Of a stretch of DNA of 33,868 nt, positions 14,579 to 22,409 are shown piece after piece. Each line of letters starts with the position of its first letter. Within the stretch, counting starts at the first letter, position 1. Under the pieces are notes generated by a model. That model was not told the origin of the DNA, ran no database searches, and saw nothing but the letters and a program-made list of their open reading frames with translations. The position numbers and the translations under genes are program-made. Source of the DNA: Oscillospiraceae bacterium (GTDB lineage: Bacteria; Bacillota; Clostridia; Oscillospirales; Ruminococcaceae); NCBI GenBank assembly GCA_021201235.1, contig JAJQFI010000015.1, positions 1-33,868 on the forward strand, written 5' to 3'.

Positions 14579-15091
14579 ATGAAAACCCTCATAGTAATCG
14601 ACATGCAAAACGACTTCATCGACGGGGCTTTGGGCACTGCGGAGGCGGTCGCTATAGTCCCGAATGTCAAAAAGAAAGTTGCGGAATATCTTAGTTCCGG
14701 CGGGACGGTCATCTACACCCGTGACACCCATACTGAAGACTATCTCTCCACTCAGGAGGGCAAGAACCTGCCCGTCGTCCACTGTGTCAGGGGCACCAAG
14801 GGTTGGGAGATTGCCAACGGAGTTTATGCTGACGGATGTCAGGTCGTCGACAAGCCGTCGTTCGGCTCTACCGAGCTTCCGAAGGTGCTTGCCGGGATTC
14901 CGAATCTCGAGTCAATCGAGCTCATCGGGCTCTGCACCGACATCTGCGTCATCTCGAACGCAATGATTTTAAAAGCCGCATTCCCCGAGGTACCGATAAC
15001 GGTCGACAGCTCCTGCTGTGCCGGCGTAAGCCCCGAGAGCCACGAAAATGCTCTCAAGGCAATGGCAGTCTGCCAGATAAAAATCGCATAA
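14579..15091 (+). CDS. Isochorismatase-family cysteine hydrolase (nicotinamidase-like)
   Basis: 170 residues, beginning MKTLIVIDMQNDF. The catalytic triad of the family is visible: Asp8, Lys92 (VDKPSF) and Cys123 (LCTDICV). A metal-site pattern like that of nicotinamidases is suggested by Asp49 and His51 (TRDTH) and His68 (VVHC). It probably deamidates nicotinamide to nicotinate for NAD recycling, though other amide substrates are possible. GGAG lies 7 bases before the ATG. An upstream in-frame ATG at 14516 would add 21 residues unlike the family. Confidence 0.88.
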   Translation: MKTLIVIDMQNDFIDGALGTAEAVAIVPNVKKKVAEYLSSGGTVIYTRDTHTEDYLSTQEGKNLPVVHCVRGTKGWEIANGVYADGCQVVDKPSFGSTELPKVLAGIPNLESIELIGLCTDICVISNAMILKAAFPEVPITVDSSCCAGVSPESHENALKAMAVCQIKIA

Positions 15092-15092
15092 G

Positions 15093-15126
15093 AAAACCCC
15101 GTGTGGACTATCCCGCACGGGTTTTT
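15093..15126. terminator. Bidirectional terminator between convergent genes
   Basis: AAAA, stem CCCGTGTG/CGCACGGG (15098-15105 and 15114-15121, one wobble), then TTTTT. The stop codon of the minus-strand gene (15108-15110) sits in the loop, so both converging genes share it. Confidence 0.88.
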
Positions 15127-15749
15127 GTCATAAGAAGCCTGATTGTAATCACGAGGACCAAGGCATACATCGCCCCGCTTGTGATTGCGGACAGAGTCAG
15201 CATGCTCTCGGCGCCGCCGTTCACCATGATGAGGGTGTTCTGAAGCGACATCACCGACACAATCGCATCAATAAGGTTTATCGCCCGAAGCTCCGAGATT
15301 AAGATATTTCCCGAGAGCTTTTTCTTTTTGCTCCCGAAATTCACCGACGCCATGATTATCTTGTAGGTCGTATACGCCGCCATCGCAATCGCCGGAATCT
15401 TGCCCATCGTGACCGGCTTTTCGAACATCACCATCAGTGCAATCGGGCATATGAGAGCGATATTGAGGAGCATGAGAAACGCCGAGCTTACCCGAAACGT
15501 CCGAAGGCGAGCCTTGTTTCTATTCTCCTGCGTCCTGATTTTCCTCTCCGAAAGAAGAATTATCTCCCGGATAATTGCAAGGATTATGTAGTAAGCCGCA
15601 ATGCTCCCATGCCAGAGCGAGCCCTTCGCTATCCCGAGATAGCCGTTATATGCGGCGAACCCGACGGTTATCCCGAGGGACAGCCATGCCGAGGAGAAAG
15701 TCCTGAATTCATAGTCGGTGCGGTATTTCTCGATGAAGCTATTTTTCAT
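15108..15749 (-). CDS. Unknown integral membrane protein
   Basis: 213 residues from the ATG at 15749. About six hydrophobic segments are visible, grouped as 16-35, 45-60, 90-115, 118-135 and two in the last 60 residues. Basic loops (SERKIRTQENRNKARLR, GSKKKKL) indicate cytoplasmic sides. I do not recognise a family or motif. The start lies inside the last codons of the TetR gene (11-base overlap), so the two are translationally coupled; the protein may be the regulator's main target. Confidence 0.78.
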   Translation of the reverse strand: MKNSFIEKYRTDYEFRTFSSAWLSLGITVGFAAYNGYLGIAKGSLWHGSIAAYYIILAIIREIILLSERKIRTQENRNKARLRTFRVSSAFLMLLNIALICPIALMVMFEKPVTMGKIPAIAMAAYTTYKIIMASVNFGSKKKKLSGNILISELRAINLIDAIVSVMSLQNTLIMVNGGAESMLTLSAITSGAMYALVLVITIRLLMTKTRAG

Positions 15750-16335
15750 ACTGATTTCCCGGTCTGACGCAATCTTCAATAATGACGCATATCATCTCGA
15801 CCGAATCCTCGCAATCTTTAGCCAGCCAGCGCCTGATTATCGCCATTATGCCATCGATATAGTAATCAATGTAATAGGCTTGGTGCTCTGCGGGAATATC
15901 AAACCGGCTCATGATAGGCTTAAGTATATACTTTTTCATATACTCAAACTTTTCGTTTGCCTGGGTTCCGCTTGAATTCCGGAACGATGCCCGGTAAATC
16001 GACTTGTTGTCCCGGATGAATTCGAGATACGGCTTGAGATAATTGTCTGTGATGAGGACGAGGTCGCCGAGGTCTTTACTCTGAATATTCCCAACGAAAT
16101 CCTCGCCGCTCTCCGGGAAGCAAGCCTGAAATCTCGAGTCCATCATCTCGACCGTCTCATCGACCAGATCCCCGATGGTCTCATAGTGGAGATAAAACGT
16201 CGAGCGGTTGACGCCTGCTCTCTCGCATATCTCTTTTACCGTAATAAATTCTAAATCTTTTCGCTCCAAGAGTTGGAGCAAAGCCTCGTCCATCAGAAGG
16301 GCGGTATTGAAATATTTGCTTTCGGATTTATTCAT
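15739..16335 (-). CDS. TetR/AcrR-family transcriptional regulator
   Basis: 198 residues. The N-terminal DNA-binding helix-turn-helix reads ITVKEICERAGVNRSTFYLHY (about residues 31-51), the TetR signature. The remainder is an all-helical ligand/dimerisation domain of the type found in Firmicutes TetR proteins with a C-terminal YYIDYYIDGIMAIIRRWL helix. The start at 16335 is preceded by GGGCGGTGG. It is the middle gene of a three-gene operon with membrane proteins on both sides, suggesting local control of a membrane or efflux-related function. Confidence 0.92.
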   Translation of the reverse strand: MNKSESKYFNTALLMDEALLQLLERKDLEFITVKEICERAGVNRSTFYLHYETIGDLVDETVEMMDSRFQACFPESGEDFVGNIQSKDLGDLVLITDNYLKPYLEFIRDNKSIYRASFRNSSGTQANEKFEYMKKYILKPIMSRFDIPAEHQAYYIDYYIDGIMAIIRRWLAKDCEDSVEMICVIIEDCVRPGNQYEK

Positions 16336-16361
16336 ATTGCCACCGCCCTTTCTAAAAAACT

Positions 16362-16721
16362 TTATTCCGCCTTGTCGCTTATCTCTTTTGCAAGCCTTAA
16401 GATGTCCGAAGCATACTGCTTCTTGCCGCTCTCTAAGAGTCTCTTGTAGATGGGATAGTTCACGCTCACGCCGATGATTCCGATAACGCCGATGACGATT
16501 CCCAAAGCAATCATAGCCGCAGTTCCGCCGCCGATAACTCCCATAGCAAGGCACATCCCGACGCCAAGCACCAAGGTCATGATAACCCCAAAGGTGTAGT
16601 CAAACACCTCCGCCTTCGCCCGAGCCTTGTGGTCAAGCTTTTTAAGGGCGACGATTTTACTGGTGTCCTTCGGCGCATAGTCCTTCGCAATCGCTTCCGC
16701 AACAATTTTGTCTGTGTTCAT
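16362..16721 (-). CDS. Small two-helix membrane protein, conserved in Clostridia
   Basis: The 119 residues start MNTDKIVAEAIAKDYAPKDTSKIVALKKLD. Two membrane helices follow (about 44-62 and 68-86), then VNYPIYKRLLESGKKQYASDILRLAKEI. I recognise this as a family common in Clostridia and often mislabelled as dihydropteridine reductase; no reductase motif is visible and the function is unknown. AGGAG lies before the ATG. A TATAAT at 16767-16772 on the minus strand lies 46 bases upstream. It is the first gene of the operon with TetR. Confidence 0.83.
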   Translation of the reverse strand: MNTDKIVAEAIAKDYAPKDTSKIVALKKLDHKARAKAEVFDYTFGVIMTLVLGVGMCLAMGVIGGGTAAMIALGIVIGVIGIIGVSVNYPIYKRLLESGKKQYASDILRLAKEISDKAE

Positions 16722-16805
16722 TATAAAAGTCTCCTAAACATTATTTCAGCCCCGGCTGATGATTTTATTATAGGAGATTTCGCGTCGGAACTGAACAACA
16801 CGGTT

Positions 16806-17705
16806 TTAATTTTGTGTTGAGTTGAGGATTGCCAACTTCTGCATCTCTCCGAGATACGCCGCCGACGCCCTCGAGAAGACCTGATACTTTTTCCAGACAA
16901 AGTATAAATCCGACTCCCATGTGGGATATACCGGCTTGAAGCAGAGCCCGCTGTCGCCTGACGTGTTGATGAGCCTGTCGAGCCCGATGAGATAGCCGAA
17001 CCCCGATTTCACGAACTGCGAGGCGTTATAAATCAGGTCGTATTTCAGGACGATATTCAGCTCGTCCTCGCTGCGTTTAAGCCAACGGAACATCTCGCCG
17101 GTTTTCGAAGCCTGCTGAGAGACAATCAGCGGCTTGTCCCAGAGGTCTTCCGCCGTTATGCAGTCCTTTCCCGCAAGCGGGCTGTCGTCCCGCATGAGCA
17201 CTCCCCAGGTGTCTTTTGTAGGGAGACGAATATAGTCATACTTTTCAAACCCTGTCGGCTCGGCGACCAGAAGCCCGAAGTCGATGAGTCCCTTGTCGAG
17301 CCTTTCGGCAACCTGCTCGCCGTCTCCGGCATAGATGTGGTAATGGATATTCGGGTACTTTTTCTGGAGCTCACAGGCGGCATCCGCCAGGTAAGAAATC
17401 GCCTCCGACTCCCCGCCGCCGATATAGACATCGCCGCTTATATCGTAATCGGAGGAAATCATCTCGTTTTTCGTCTTCTCCATCAAGTCTATAAGCTCTT
17501 CGGCGCGTCCCCGAAGAAGCATGCCGTCGTCCGTCAGGGTAACTTTTCTGCTCCCACGGATAAACAACTGATTCCCAAGCTCGTCCTCGAGGTCCTTAAT
17601 CGCCCTTGAAAGCGGCGGCTGTGTCATGTGAAGCGTCTCGGCGGCTTTTGTGATGCTCTCTTCCCGGGCAACCGCCAGAAAATATTGAAGCGACCTTATG
17701 TCCAT
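16806..17705 (-). CDS. LysR-family transcriptional regulator
   Basis: 299 residues, the family norm. The N-terminal winged helix-turn-helix MDIRSLQYFLAVAREES...ITKAAETLHMTQPPLSRAIKDLE is classical (residues 1-60), followed by a two-lobe ligand-binding domain. The ATG at 17705 follows GGGAGG by six bases; 23 further residues upstream are not needed. It diverges from the flavodoxin/aldo-keto reductase gene, with a palindrome at 17743-17757 between them. LysR proteins usually control the divergent neighbour, so a redox or carbonyl-reduction regulon is likely. Confidence 0.95.
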   Translation of the reverse strand: MDIRSLQYFLAVAREESITKAAETLHMTQPPLSRAIKDLEDELGNQLFIRGSRKVTLTDDGMLLRGRAEELIDLMEKTKNEMISSDYDISGDVYIGGGESEAISYLADAACELQKKYPNIHYHIYAGDGEQVAERLDKGLIDFGLLVAEPTGFEKYDYIRLPTKDTWGVLMRDDSPLAGKDCITAEDLWDKPLIVSQQASKTGEMFRWLKRSEDELNIVLKYDLIYNASQFVKSGFGYLIGLDRLINTSGDSGLCFKPVYPTWESDLYFVWKKYQVFSRASAAYLGEMQKLAILNSTQN

Positions 17706-17742
17706 CTGAATCCCTCCCGCATCTATTCTATCACAGAAATCC

Positions 17743-17757
17743 ATACTTTTCAAGTAT
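17743..17757. promoter_or_regulatory. Probable LysR binding site
   Basis: ATACTT-TTC-AAGTAT, a perfect 6+6 inverted repeat containing the T-N11-A pattern recognised by LysR proteins, 38 bases upstream of the lysR ATG and 90 bases before the flavodoxin gene. A TATAAT follows towards the flavodoxin gene at about 17803. Confidence 0.65.
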
Positions 17758-17847
17758 ATATCCCGATATAACATACATATTTGATATTATTCAATCGCTG
17801 TGTTATAATAATATTGACCCAAAAATATTGATATGGAGGTAACAGCG

Positions 17848-18582
17848 ATGAAGAAGTTTATTGCGATACTGCTTTCAGCTCTTTTGCTCACATCCTGCGG
17901 TGCGGAAGCCATTTCGGAAGAGCAAACCACCGACGCCGTCAGCGGAGCGACTGAGACCACTACAGAATCCACCACCGAAGTCACGGAAACCACTTCCGAA
18001 CCCACCGAAGCGACAACCGAAACGCCCGAAGCATCCGAAGTTAAAATCCTCGTCGCCTATTTCTCCTGCACCAACACCACCGAGCAAATAGCCGAATGGA
18101 TTGCCGACTATACCGGCGCAGACCTCTACGAAATAGTCGCCGCCGACCCATATACCGATGAGGATTTGGCATACTACACCGGCGGGCGCGCCGACCAAGA
18201 GCAGAGCGACGATTCTGCCCGACCCGAAATCTCGGGCACGGTTGAAAATATCGAAGATTACGACGTAATCTTTCTCGGCTACCCCATCTGGCACGGTCAG
18301 GCTCCGAAAATCGTCTATACTTTCTTAGAAAGCTATGATTTCGGAGATGTCACCATCATCCCTTCTGCACCTCCCACTCAAGCGGCATCGGCTCAAGCGC
18401 CGAAAACCTGCACTCGCTCGTCTCCGATTCCGTCACATGGGACGACGGCAGAAGATTCTCTGGGGATGCCACAGAAAGCAATGTTATCGAATGGGTTGAG
18501 AGCTTGGATTTACCGGAAAACGAGGCAAGCGAAATGTCCGAAGTGGGCGTATTCAACTTTGAAACTAAGACAGTTCTCTTAA
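17848..18582 (+). CDS. Lipoprotein flavodoxin, C-terminal part out of frame (frameshifted)
   Basis: The product begins MKKFIAILLSALLLTSCGAE, a lipoprotein signal peptide with lipobox LTSC and Cys as residue 17. About 50 residues rich in Thr and Glu follow as a flexible spacer. Then comes a flavodoxin_4-like domain: VKILVAYFSCTNTTEQIAEWIA (FMN phosphate loop) and DYDVIFLGYPIWHGQAPKIVYTFLE. After residue ~171 the frame is lost: the family sequence FCTSHSSGIGSSAENLH is present one base out, without a stop, and runs on into the aldo/keto reductase frame. The residues after the shift to 18582 are therefore probably not native. The ATG at 17848 has GGAGG eight bases upstream; the 17833 ATG overlaps that site. 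Confidence 0.85.
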   Translation: MKKFIAILLSALLLTSCGAEAISEEQTTDAVSGATETTTESTTEVTETTSEPTEATTETPEASEVKILVAYFSCTNTTEQIAEWIADYTGADLYEIVAADPYTDEDLAYYTGGRADQEQSDDSARPEISGTVENIEDYDVIFLGYPIWHGQAPKIVYTFLESYDFGDVTIIPSAPPTQAASAQAPKTCTRSSPIPSHGTTAEDSLGMPQKAMLSNGLRAWIYRKTRQAKCPKWAYSTLKLRQFS

Positions 18583-19361
18583 ACAGCGGCTACGAAATGC
18601 CGATTATGGGTCTCGGGACCTACAGCCTTTCGGACGAAGAGTGCGCAGTATCAATCGCCGCACTTCTTGAAGCCGGAGGACGGCTCATAGACACCGCCTA
18701 CATGTACGGCAACGAAGCCGCAGTCGGTCAGGCGATACTCGATTCCGATGTCCCTCGTGAGGAGATTTTCGTCATAACAAAGCTCTATCCGACGCAGTAT
18801 TCCTACGCCGCAGAAGCAATCGACGACGCACTTGAGCGGATGGGGCTCGACTATATCGACATGATAATTCTTCACCATCTGGGTGACGGCGACGTTGAGG
18901 CGTATCTTGCCCTTGAACAGGCGGTTGCCAACGGCAAAGTCCGCTCAATCGGGCTTTCAAACTGGTATGTCGAAGAGCTTGAAGAGTTCCTGCCGCAGGT
19001 CAACATCACTCCCGCACTCGTCCAAAACGAAATCCACCCATACTATCAGGAGAACGACGTCATTCCATATATCCAGAGTCTCGGAATCGTCGTCCAGGGT
19101 TGGTATCCTCTCGGCGGAAGAGGGCACACATCGGAGCTTCTTAACGACGAGACGATTGTCGCCATCGCCGAAGCTCACGGCGTCTCCTCGGCGCAGGTAA
19201 TCCTTCGGTGGAATCTCCAGAAGGGCGTAGTCGTAATCCCCGGCTCGAGCGACCCCGACCACATAAGAGAGAATCTCGACCTGTTCGGCTTCGAGCTGAC
19301 AGATGAGGAGATGGACGCAATAAACGCATTGGACAGAAACGAAAAGCACGACTGGTATTGA
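18534..19361 (+). CDS. Aldo/keto reductase, likely C-terminal half of a split fusion gene
   Basis: A complete (beta/alpha)8 aldo/keto reductase domain, which reduces carbonyls with NADPH. The catalytic tetrad is present: Asp53 (LIDTAYMYGN), Tyr58, Lys83 (ITKLYP) and His114 (IILHHLG). The C-terminal cofactor region VVVIPGSSDPDHIREN is typical of the family. The ATG at 18534 with GAGG eight bases upstream could start translation on its own, but the frame is open upstream and carries the C-terminal part of flavodoxin. The original gene was therefore probably one protein of about 500 residues. If the fusion is exported as a lipoprotein, its NADPH supply is unexplained. Confidence 0.9.
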   Translation: MSEVGVFNFETKTVLLNSGYEMPIMGLGTYSLSDEECAVSIAALLEAGGRLIDTAYMYGNEAAVGQAILDSDVPREEIFVITKLYPTQYSYAAEAIDDALERMGLDYIDMIILHHLGDGDVEAYLALEQAVANGKVRSIGLSNWYVEELEEFLPQVNITPALVQNEIHPYYQENDVIPYIQSLGIVVQGWYPLGGRGHTSELLNDETIVAIAEAHGVSSAQVILRWNLQKGVVVIPGSSDPDHIRENLDLFGFELTDEEMDAINALDRNEKHDWY

Positions 19362-19387
19362 CGCATATCACATAATTCTGCTATAAT
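19358..19387 (+). promoter_or_regulatory. Internal promoter before the alcohol dehydrogenase gene
   Basis: TTGACG (19358-19363, overlapping the aldo/keto reductase stop codon), 18 bases, TATAAT (19382-19387). This gives a short leader to the ATG at 19419, so the dehydrogenase can be made separately from the upstream gene. Confidence 0.65.
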
Positions 19388-19418
19388 AATCTCAACAAAT
19401 ATAAACGGAGGTACACAC

Positions 19419-20591
19419 ATGAACGACTTTATTTTCCACAATCCCGACAAGGTTTATTTCGGCAAGAGCCATCTTAAGAATCTGCCGGCGGAGCTCAAGG
19501 CTTTCGGCAATAAGGTTCTCCTCGTCTATGGCGGCGGCTCTATCAAGCGCAACGGGCTTTATGACGAGATAGTCACTCTCTGCAAAGATAACGGCATCGA
19601 GCTCTTCGAGCTTTCGGGAGTTGAGCCGAACCCGAGGCACTCCACCGCCAACAAGGGTGCGGAAATCTGCAAGCGTGAAGGCATTGACGTTGTACTTGCG
19701 GCAGGAGGCGGCTCCACCATCGACTGTGCCAAGGGCGTTGCGGCGGCGGCAAAGACCCCCGATGGCGACGTCTGGAAGCTTGTTTCCGGCGGAGTCTGGG
19801 TAACAGACGCTCTCCCTGTCGTCGCGATTCTCACGAACGCCGCAACCGGCTCCGAAATGGACGCCTGGGCGGTCATATCCAACATGGATACGAACGAAAA
19901 AATCGGTCTCGGCGGCTCGGCGCTCATCCCGAGGGTCGCCTTCGAGAACCCCGAGTACAGCTACACTCTGCCGTCCTACCAGACCGCTTGCGGAGCGTTC
20001 GACATCTTCAATCACGTCTTGGACAACTACTATCTCGCCGGAGACGCGACTTTTGATTTGCTTCTTGAAATGCAGGAAGCCGTCATGCGCTCGGTCGTCA
20101 AGTGGGCGCCGATTGCGATGAAGGAGCCGGAGAACTACGAAGCGAGAGCCAATCTTATGTGGGCGTCCTCGATGGCGCTCAATACCATCCTCGACGGCGG
20201 AACCGTTCACGGCTGTGCCTGCCACGCGATGGAGCACGAGCTCTCGGCATACTACGATATCACCCACGGTCACGGCTTGGCAATCCTCACTCCCCGCTGG
20301 CTCAGCTATATTCTGGATGAAAGCACCGCTCCCGCAATCCAGCGCTTCGGTGTGACCGTTTTCGGAGTTGAGCCCTCCCTCGAGCCGATGGACGGCGCAA
20401 AGAAGGCTATCGAAGCCTGCTCGAAGTTCTGCTTCGAGACCTTGGGACTTCAGCCGAACCTCAGCGACCTCGGCATCGACACCACCCATTTCAAGGCTAT
20501 GGCAGAGCATGCCTGCGCCGGCGGCGTCATCACCGGACTCAAGAACCTCACCCCTGCGGACGTCGAAAAGATTTACGAAATGTGCCTGTAA
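19419..20591 (+). CDS. Iron-containing alcohol dehydrogenase (butanol dehydrogenase-like)
   Basis: Interconverts aldehydes and alcohols with NADPH or NADH. The 390 residues follow the family pattern. The N-terminal cofactor domain has VLLVYGGGS and GGGSTIDCAKG (residues 96-106). The C-terminal domain has candidate metal ligands Asp195 and His199 (CGAFDIFNH), His269 (CHAMEHEL) and His283 (ITHGHG), the last two spaced 14 residues apart as in E. coli YqhD. GGAGG lies eight bases before the ATG. With the aldo/keto reductase just upstream it suggests local handling of toxic aldehydes or alcohol formation under LysR control. Confidence 0.95.
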   Translation: MNDFIFHNPDKVYFGKSHLKNLPAELKAFGNKVLLVYGGGSIKRNGLYDEIVTLCKDNGIELFELSGVEPNPRHSTANKGAEICKREGIDVVLAAGGGSTIDCAKGVAAAAKTPDGDVWKLVSGGVWVTDALPVVAILTNAATGSEMDAWAVISNMDTNEKIGLGGSALIPRVAFENPEYSYTLPSYQTACGAFDIFNHVLDNYYLAGDATFDLLLEMQEAVMRSVVKWAPIAMKEPENYEARANLMWASSMALNTILDGGTVHGCACHAMEHELSAYYDITHGHGLAILTPRWLSYILDESTAPAIQRFGVTVFGVEPSLEPMDGAKKAIEACSKFCFETLGLQPNLSDLGIDTTHFKAMAEHACAGGVITGLKNLTPADVEKIYEMCL

Positions 20592-20614
20592 GATAGTTTT
20601 TTCCACGAGCAAAA

Positions 20615-20664
20615 CCACTCCGAAAAAATGCACTCAAGTGCAAATTTTCGGAGTGGGATTTTTT
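20615..20664. terminator. Terminator between convergent genes, with nested hairpin
   Basis: Stem CCACTCCGAAAA/TTTTCGGAGTGG (20615-20626 and 20645-20656) with an inner stem TGCAC/GTGCA, followed by GATTTTTTAT. It ends alcohol dehydrogenase transcription; A runs on the left side may let it act for the minus-strand gene too. A related hairpin occurs at 22314-22358. Confidence 0.88.
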
Positions 20665-20668
20665 ATAT

Positions 20669-21283
20669 TCAGATTTCTTCCCAGTCAATCTTCCTGTCCT
20701 TAAAATAATACTCCCTGTCGTGCTCGTTGACCTCACGCAGAATATGGCAGGGATTCCCGACAGCGACGACGTTTGAGGGAATATCCTTCGTAACGACGCT
20801 TCCCGCACCGATTACGACATTGTCGCCGATGGTGATGCCCGGCAGAATTATGACCCCTGCACCGAGCCAGCAGTTCCTGCCGATGTGCACAGGCATATTG
20901 TACTGATAGCCCTTTTCCCGTAGCTCCGGAAGAATCGGGTGCCCGGCGGTTGCAATGATCACATTCGGACCAATCATTGTGTAATCTCCGACGTAGATAT
21001 GCGTATCGTCGACCATTGTCAGATTGAAGTTGGCATAAACTGCCTTCCCAAAATGGACGTGTCCTCCGCCGAAGTTGGCATGAAGCGGCGGCTCGATATA
21101 GCACCCGTCACTAATCTCGGCAAACATCTCCCGAAGAAGCCGGCTTCGTTTCTCCATCTCGCTCGGGCGGGTAGCGTTGAAGTCATATAACTGCTCCAGC
21201 TTCTTGACCTGCACCGCCAATATTTCCTCATCCCCGGGGAGATAAAGCTCTCCCGTGTGCATACGCTCTTTCATAGTACTCAT
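20669..21283 (-). CDS. Sugar O-acetyltransferase (maltose/galactoside type)
   Basis: Transfers acetyl from acetyl-CoA to a sugar hydroxyl. 204 residues with the N-terminal helical cap ([18 protein letters not shown]) followed by a left-handed beta-helix made of hexapeptide repeats such as [13 protein letters not shown] and [25 protein letters not shown]. The catalytic His is residue 115 (ATAGHP), the same number as in E. coli galactoside acetyltransferase. The start has GGAGG five bases upstream. It stands alone between two terminators and an AraC gene; the biological substrate is unknown. Confidence 0.95.
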   Translation of the reverse strand: MSTMKERMHTGELYLPGDEEILAVQVKKLEQLYDFNATRPSEMEKRSRLLREMFAEISDGCYIEPPLHANFGGGHVHFGKAVYANFNLTMVDDTHIYVGDYTMIGPNVIIATAGHPILPELREKGYQYNMPVHIGRNCWLGAGVIILPGITIGDNVVIGAGSVVTKDIPSNVVAVGNPCHILREVNEHDREYYFKDRKIDWEEI

Positions 21284-21415
21284 GGTTGCCTCCTAAATAT
21301 TATAATATAGTCTTGACTGTATCTTGCCGGTATTTTATAATAAGTATAGTACGGGAGTGTGGCTTTTACAATCACATTTTCACCAATTATTATAACAATT
21401 CTGCGAGGTTACATC

Positions 21416-22294
21416 ATGCCAATGACTATGGAATTAACAGACAACCATCCGGAAAAAGTTCAATACAATTCTCCTGACTTTCCGATTTATATCCGTCGGG
21501 CACTGCTGTCCACTTATCCGAACTTTTCAGCCGGTATTCACTGGCACGATGATATTGAGCTGATTTTTATAATAGACGGTGAGATGACCTATAATGTGAA
21601 CGGAATCCTGACAAACCTTAAAAGCGGAGAAGGTATCTTCGTCAATTCCAAACAGCTTCATTTCGGGTTTTCGGCGGACAAGCACGAATGCGACTTCATC
21701 TGTGTTCTTCTCCACCCATCTCTTTTGTGTGCCGTAGCTGAAACCGAACGGCGGTTCGTGCTTCCGGTAATAAGAAATTCGGATGTCCCTTATGTGCGTC
21801 TCACTTCCGACGTCCTCTGGCAAAAAGAAATTCTTGAGCTGATTCGGAAGTTATATAGCGATAGCAATACGGCTATAGCACCGTTAAAAACACAAGCAAC
21901 ATTTTTTGAAATCTGGTCGCTTCTTTACGAAAACATTTCTTTGAAATCTACTACTGCAAAAGCTGAAAATCTCGATTTGACAATCATCAAAAACATGGTG
22001 AGATTTTTGCAACAAAACTACGACAAAAAAATATCTCTTTCCGAAATCGCCATCTCCGGCTCGGTGGGACAAAGCAAATGCTGCAAGCTTTTTGCACAAT
22101 ACTTCGCTATGTCGCCGATTCAGTATCTGAATCAATACCGGCTGAACAAGAGCACCTGTCTTCTGAAAGAAACTGACCTGTCGATAACAGAAATAGCCCT
22201 GACTATCGGCTTCAACGGAGGAAGCTACTATGCGGAAACATTCAAGCGTTGGCTCGGTAAAACGCCGTCAGAATATAGAAAGCATAATCGCTAA
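21416..22294 (+). CDS. AraC-family transcriptional regulator
   Basis: 292 residues from the ATG at 21416. The N-terminal cupin-like sensing domain contains AGIHWHDDIELIFIIDGEMTYNVNG and the LKSGEGIFVNS strand. The C-terminal domain has two helix-turn-helix motifs: ISLSEIAISGSVGQSKCCKLF and SITEIALTIGFNGGSYYAETFKRW, ending GKTPSEYRK. The start is chosen because GAGG lies about nine bases upstream; other ATGs at 21422 and 21428 are possible. It is divergent from the acetyltransferase, with 132 bases between, and may regulate it. Codon use is more A/T-rich than in its neighbours. Confidence 0.93.
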   Translation: MPMTMELTDNHPEKVQYNSPDFPIYIRRALLSTYPNFSAGIHWHDDIELIFIIDGEMTYNVNGILTNLKSGEGIFVNSKQLHFGFSADKHECDFICVLLHPSLLCAVAETERRFVLPVIRNSDVPYVRLTSDVLWQKEILELIRKLYSDSNTAIAPLKTQATFFEIWSLLYENISLKSTTAKAENLDLTIIKNMVRFLQQNYDKKISLSEIAISGSVGQSKCCKLFAQYFAMSPIQYLNQYRLNKSTCLLKETDLSITEIALTIGFNGGSYYAETFKRWLGKTPSEYRKHNR

Positions 22295-22313
22295 AACCAA
22301 ATCAAGTGCGAAT

Positions 22314-22358
22314 CACTCCGAGAATTTGCATAAAAGTGCGTTTTCCCGGAGTGGGATT
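22314..22358 (+). terminator. Terminator of the AraC gene, related to the one at 20615
   Basis: CACTCCG (22314-22320) pairs with CGGAGTG (22347-22353) and is followed by GGATTTTT. Shares CACTCCG, AGTGC and GGAGTGGGATTTTT with the terminator at 20615-20664. Confidence 0.75.
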
Positions 22359-22377
22359 TTTGCAATTATAACAAAAC

Positions 22378-22409
22378 CCGAGCAAGGCTAATCTTGCTCG
22401 GTCTTTTTT
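22378..22409. terminator. Bidirectional terminator, overlaps the ribbon-helix-helix gene end
   Basis: CCGAGCAAG-GCTAAT-CTTGCTCGG followed by TCTTTTTT on plus; on minus it is followed by GTTTTGTT. The last codons and stop of the minus-strand gene form part of the stem. Confidence 0.82.

Noticed and set aside
17833-17847. Earlier ATG for the flavodoxin gene
   Set aside because: This ATG overlaps the GGAGG ribosome site of the ATG at 17848, which gives a proper lipoprotein signal peptide.
18355-18366. Programmed -1 frameshift joining flavodoxin and aldo/keto reductase
   Set aside because: No slippery heptamer or downstream pseudoknot is evident; a one-base loss in a short C run is simpler. Not excluded.
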